From Ancistrus triradiatus (Eukaryota > Chordata > Actinopteri > Siluriformes > Loricariidae): DNA of 64,000 nucleotides. Numbering within the stretch: the stretch's first letter is position 1; each line of letters opens with the position of its first letter. This document shows, piece after piece, positions 61,625 through 64,000 of the stretch. The stretch is taken from NCBI GenBank assembly GCA_025084515.1, contig JAJAGP010002218.1:1-64000 (forward strand), read 5' to 3'. The notes beneath the pieces were generated by a model that did not search any database, had not been told where the DNA came from, and saw only the letters and a list, made by a program, of their open reading frames with translations. The translations under genes and the position numbers were made by a program.

Positions 61625-63125
61625 CAGTGTGGCAAAAAAGTATTTAGTCAGCCACTGATTGTGCAAGTTCTCCTACTTAGAAAGATCAGAGAGGTCTGTA
61701 ATTTTCATCATAGGTACACTTCAACTATGAGAGACAAAATGCGGGGAAACAAATCCAGGAAATCATATTGTAGGATTTTTAAGAATTTAATTGTAAATCA
61801 TGGTGGAAAATAAGTATTTGGTCACCCACAAAAAATCAAGATGTATGGCTCTCACAGACCTGTAACTTCTTCTTTAAGAAGCTCTTCTGTCCTCCACTCG
61901 TTACCTGTATTAATGGCACCTGTTTGACCTCGTTATCTGTATAAAAGACACCTGCCCACAGCCTCAAACAGTCAGACTCCAAACTCATCCATGGCTAAGA
62001 CCAAAGAGCTGTCGAAGGACACCAGGAAGAAAATTATAGACCTGCAGCAGACTGGAAAGAGCAAATCTACAATAGGCAAGCAGGTTGGTGTGAATAAATC
62101 AACTGTGGGAGCAACTGTAAGAAAATGGAAGACATACAAGACCGTTGATAAGCTAAAATGATCAAAATGATCATGAGAACTACACAGAGGGACCTGATGA
62201 ATGACCTGCAGAGAGCTGGGACCAAAGTAACAAAGGCTACCATCAGTAACACAGTACGCTGAGAGGGACTCAGATCCTGCAGTGCCAGGCGTGTCCCCCT
62301 GCTTAAGCCAGAACATGTCCAGGCCCATCTGAAGTTTTCAGAGAGCATATGGATGATGTAGAAGAGGATTGGGAGAATATCATGTGGTCAGATGAAACCA
62401 AAATGGAACTTTTTGGTAAAAACTCAACTCGCTGTGTTTGGAGGAAGAAGAATTCTGAGTTGCATCCCAAAAACACCATACCTACTGTGAAGCATGGGGG
62501 TGAAAACATCATGCCTTGGGGCTGTTTTTCTGAAAAGCGGACAGGACGACTGATCCGTGTTAAGGGAAGAATGAACGGGGCCATGTATTGTGAAATTTTA
62601 AGCCAAAACCTCCTTCCATCAGTGAGAGCATTGAAGATGGAACATGGCTGGGTCTTCCAGCATGTCAGTGATCCTAAACACACCGCTCGGGCAACGAAGG
62701 AGTGGCTCCGTAAAAAAGCCAGTCTCCCGACCTCAACCCCATTAAAAATTTGTGGAGGGAGTTGAAAGTCCGTGTTGCTCCAAAACATCACTGCTTTAGA
62801 GGAGATCTGCAAGGAGGAATGGGCCAAAATACCAGCTACAGTGTGTGCAAACCTAATGAAGACTTACAGGAAACGGTTGACCTCTGTTTTTGCTATCAAA
62901 GGTTATGTTACAAAGTATTGAGTTGAACTTTTGTTATTGACCAAATACTTATTTTTTACCATGATTTACAATTAAATTCTATAAAAATCCTACAATGTGA
63001 TTTCCTGATTTTTTTTTCTCATTTTGTCTCTCATAGCTGAAGTGTAAATTACAGACCTCTCTCATCTTTCTAAGTAGGAGAACTTGCACAATCAGTGGCT
63101 GACTAAATACTTTTTTGCCCCACTG
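61625..63125 (+). mobile_element. Tc1-A transposon, both ends present
   Basis: CAGTGTGGCAAAAAAGTATT starts at 61625 after TA (61623-61624). The right inverted end finishes at 63125 before TA (63126-63127). The target context ATATA...TATAT is a TA-rich palindrome. Length 1501 bp, shortened mainly by a deletion in the N-terminal linker near 62156 and another near 62716. Confidence 0.95.
61991..62920 (+). pseudogene. Tc1-A transposase with two catalytic substitutions
   Basis: ATG 61991 opens [20 protein letters not shown], then [20 protein letters not shown] (helix-turn-helix) and RKWKTYKTVDKLK before a stop caused by a 50-60 bp deletion. The main open frame (62349-62765) contains [11 protein letters not shown] (first Asp) and [20 protein letters not shown]. 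At the second Asp it reads QHVSDPKH: the Asp codon is GTC (Val, 62664-62666). Downstream of a further deletion the Glu codon reads AAA (NPIKNLW, 62744-62746). It shares the 11-bp deletion after GTTGC (near 62776) with the 14.2 kb copy. Confidence 0.93.
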
Positions 63126-63261
63126 TATATCAGCTGGTAAGTTTTAATTTATTATAAAGAAACTTTATTTAAATTCAGCAAATAAAGTGATTTGGCTTTA
63201 TAAGGCAGGCAATTACTAAGATACATTATTCTACCGACTGCAGCAAATCGGAGTGAGTGAT

Positions 63262-63500
63262 GGGTCACACCAGATACTGAAAGCAAAGGTTCACATACTT
63301 TTGCCACTCACTAATATGTAATATTGGATCATTTTCCTCAATAAATAAATGACCAAGTATAATATTTTTGTCTTGTTTGTTTAACTGGGTTCTCTTTATC
63401 TACTTTTAGGACTTGTGTGAAAATCTGATGATGTTTTAGGTCATATTTATGCAAAAATGTAGACAATTCTAAAGGGTTCACAAACTTTCGAGCACCACTG
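63262..63500 (+). mobile_element. Tc1-B 3' terminal fragment
   Basis: GGGTCACACCAGATACTGAA, TACTTTTGCCACTCACTAAT, TCAATAAATAAATGACCAAG and the right inverted end TCGAGCACCACTG, followed by TA (63501-63502). Only the last few transposase codons and the 3' untranslated region are present. Confidence 0.92.
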
Positions 63501-63589
63501 TAACAATAACTCCATACAATTTTAGCATGACAAATACATGTTACTTTTACAGTAAGGACATTTAACTCATTTTCAGTATTTTCTTCTGT

Positions 63590-63790
63590 TTCTTATCTGC
63601 TTAATCCTGGGCAGGGTCAGGGGAAAGCTGGTACCTAGCCCAAAACAGAGAGTGCAAGGCAGGAACAATCTTACACAGGGCACCAATCCATGGCAGGGCA
63701 CACACACTCGCACAGTCATACACACACTCGGGCCACTTTAGCATAATCAATTAACCTAATGCATGGCTTTGGACTGTGGGAGGAAACCGA
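63590..63790 (-). mobile_element. SINE-D/C-type copy, inverted
   Basis: TCTGCTTAATCCTGGGCAGG, CACCAATCCATGGCAGGGCA, TTAACCTAATGCATGGCTTT and GACTGTGGGAGGAAACCG. The first part is the reverse complement of the SINE-D 3' end; the second is the body shared by SINE-C and SINE-D. Confidence 0.65.
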
Positions 63791-64000
63791 TATCTCCAGT
63801 TAATTTGTAGAGATATCTGGGTAGTACAAGAAGGTTTTTGTAATTAATATTATTTATGAAATTAGTTCATAATAACAAACCAGGAATGTCCGCATTAAAT
63901 TTAGATTAGATTTAGATTTAGATCAGCACCTAATGCTGTACTCTACTTACTGACTGATGAGTGTTTAAATGTTCAATTAACAATTAACATCTGCAGCACC
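63791..64000. other. no feature recognised
   Basis: AT-rich end of the window, with a short ATTTAGATTAGATTTAGATT run near 63900. Confidence 0.45.

Noticed and set aside
1..64000. Endogenous retrovirus or other viral insertion
   Set aside because: No LTR pair, primer binding site, gag/pol/env or other viral protein signature was recognised. The reverse transcriptases seen are of the non-LTR type.

Overview
This 64 kb window looks like nuclear DNA from a teleost fish, from a gene desert, a large intron or another gene-poor region. The evidence is the repeat content: at least five families of Tc1/mariner DNA transposons, a Tigger/pogo-like element carrying a nested hAT-type MITE, several tRNA-headed SINE families, 3' ends of non-LTR retrotransposons (LINEs), and many long (AT)n, (CA)n, (GATA)n and (AAT)n microsatellites. 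The Tc1 and SINE types resemble those I associate with otophysan fish such as catfishes, but I cannot name a species. I found no host protein-coding exon, no functional tRNA or rRNA gene, and nothing prokaryotic or viral. Family names below (Tc1-A to Tc1-E, SINE-A to SINE-D, LINE-K to LINE-N) are my own working labels.

Layout. 1-12 kb: a Tc1-A copy cut by the window edge, an old Tc1-B relic, a foldback element near 6.0-6.7 kb, a Tc1-E relic with a LINE-K fragment inside, and an inverted Tc1-A copy (10.2-11.8 kb) that itself carries an 84-bp insert with a 14-bp target duplication. 12-24 kb: a LINE-L 3' end, Tc1-A inserted next to a long (TA)n tract, several SINEs, a 448-bp MITE, the Tigger/hAT nest, and a 1-kb LINE-K 3' end. 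24-36 kb: a LINE-N reverse-transcriptase relic, an inverted Tc1-B copy, large (AT)n arrays, a SINE-C copy split by LINE-K, and the longest stretches of apparently single-copy DNA (29.4-32.1 and 33.4-34.9 kb). 36-52 kb: Tc1-D with about 260-bp inverted repeats, LINE-K relatives, SINE-A nested in SINE-C, a LINE-M relic, a short foldback, a nearly full-length Tc1-B, and a Tc1/Tc1/Tc1 mosaic at 49.2-51.4 kb. 52-64 kb: single-copy DNA, Tc1-C, a cluster of inverted microsatellite cassettes at 56.5-57.25 kb, more SINEs, and a Tc1-A copy with a Tc1-B 3' end beside it.

Function. Every transposase reading frame is broken, and the copies have lost different members of the DDE catalytic triad. They are fossils; mobility of any copy would need transposase supplied from elsewhere. 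Nesting gives a relative history: Tigger before hAT MITE, SINE-C before SINE-A and LINE-K, Tc1-E before LINE-K, Tc1-A before the 84-bp insert. Some single-copy stretches are rich in TAAT-type homeodomain motifs and could be cis-regulatory, which only cross-species alignment could show. I did not find a convincing new biological system. The observations most worth checking are the 84-bp insert, the SINE-A/LINE-L shared tail, the nested elements and the inverted microsatellite cassettes.
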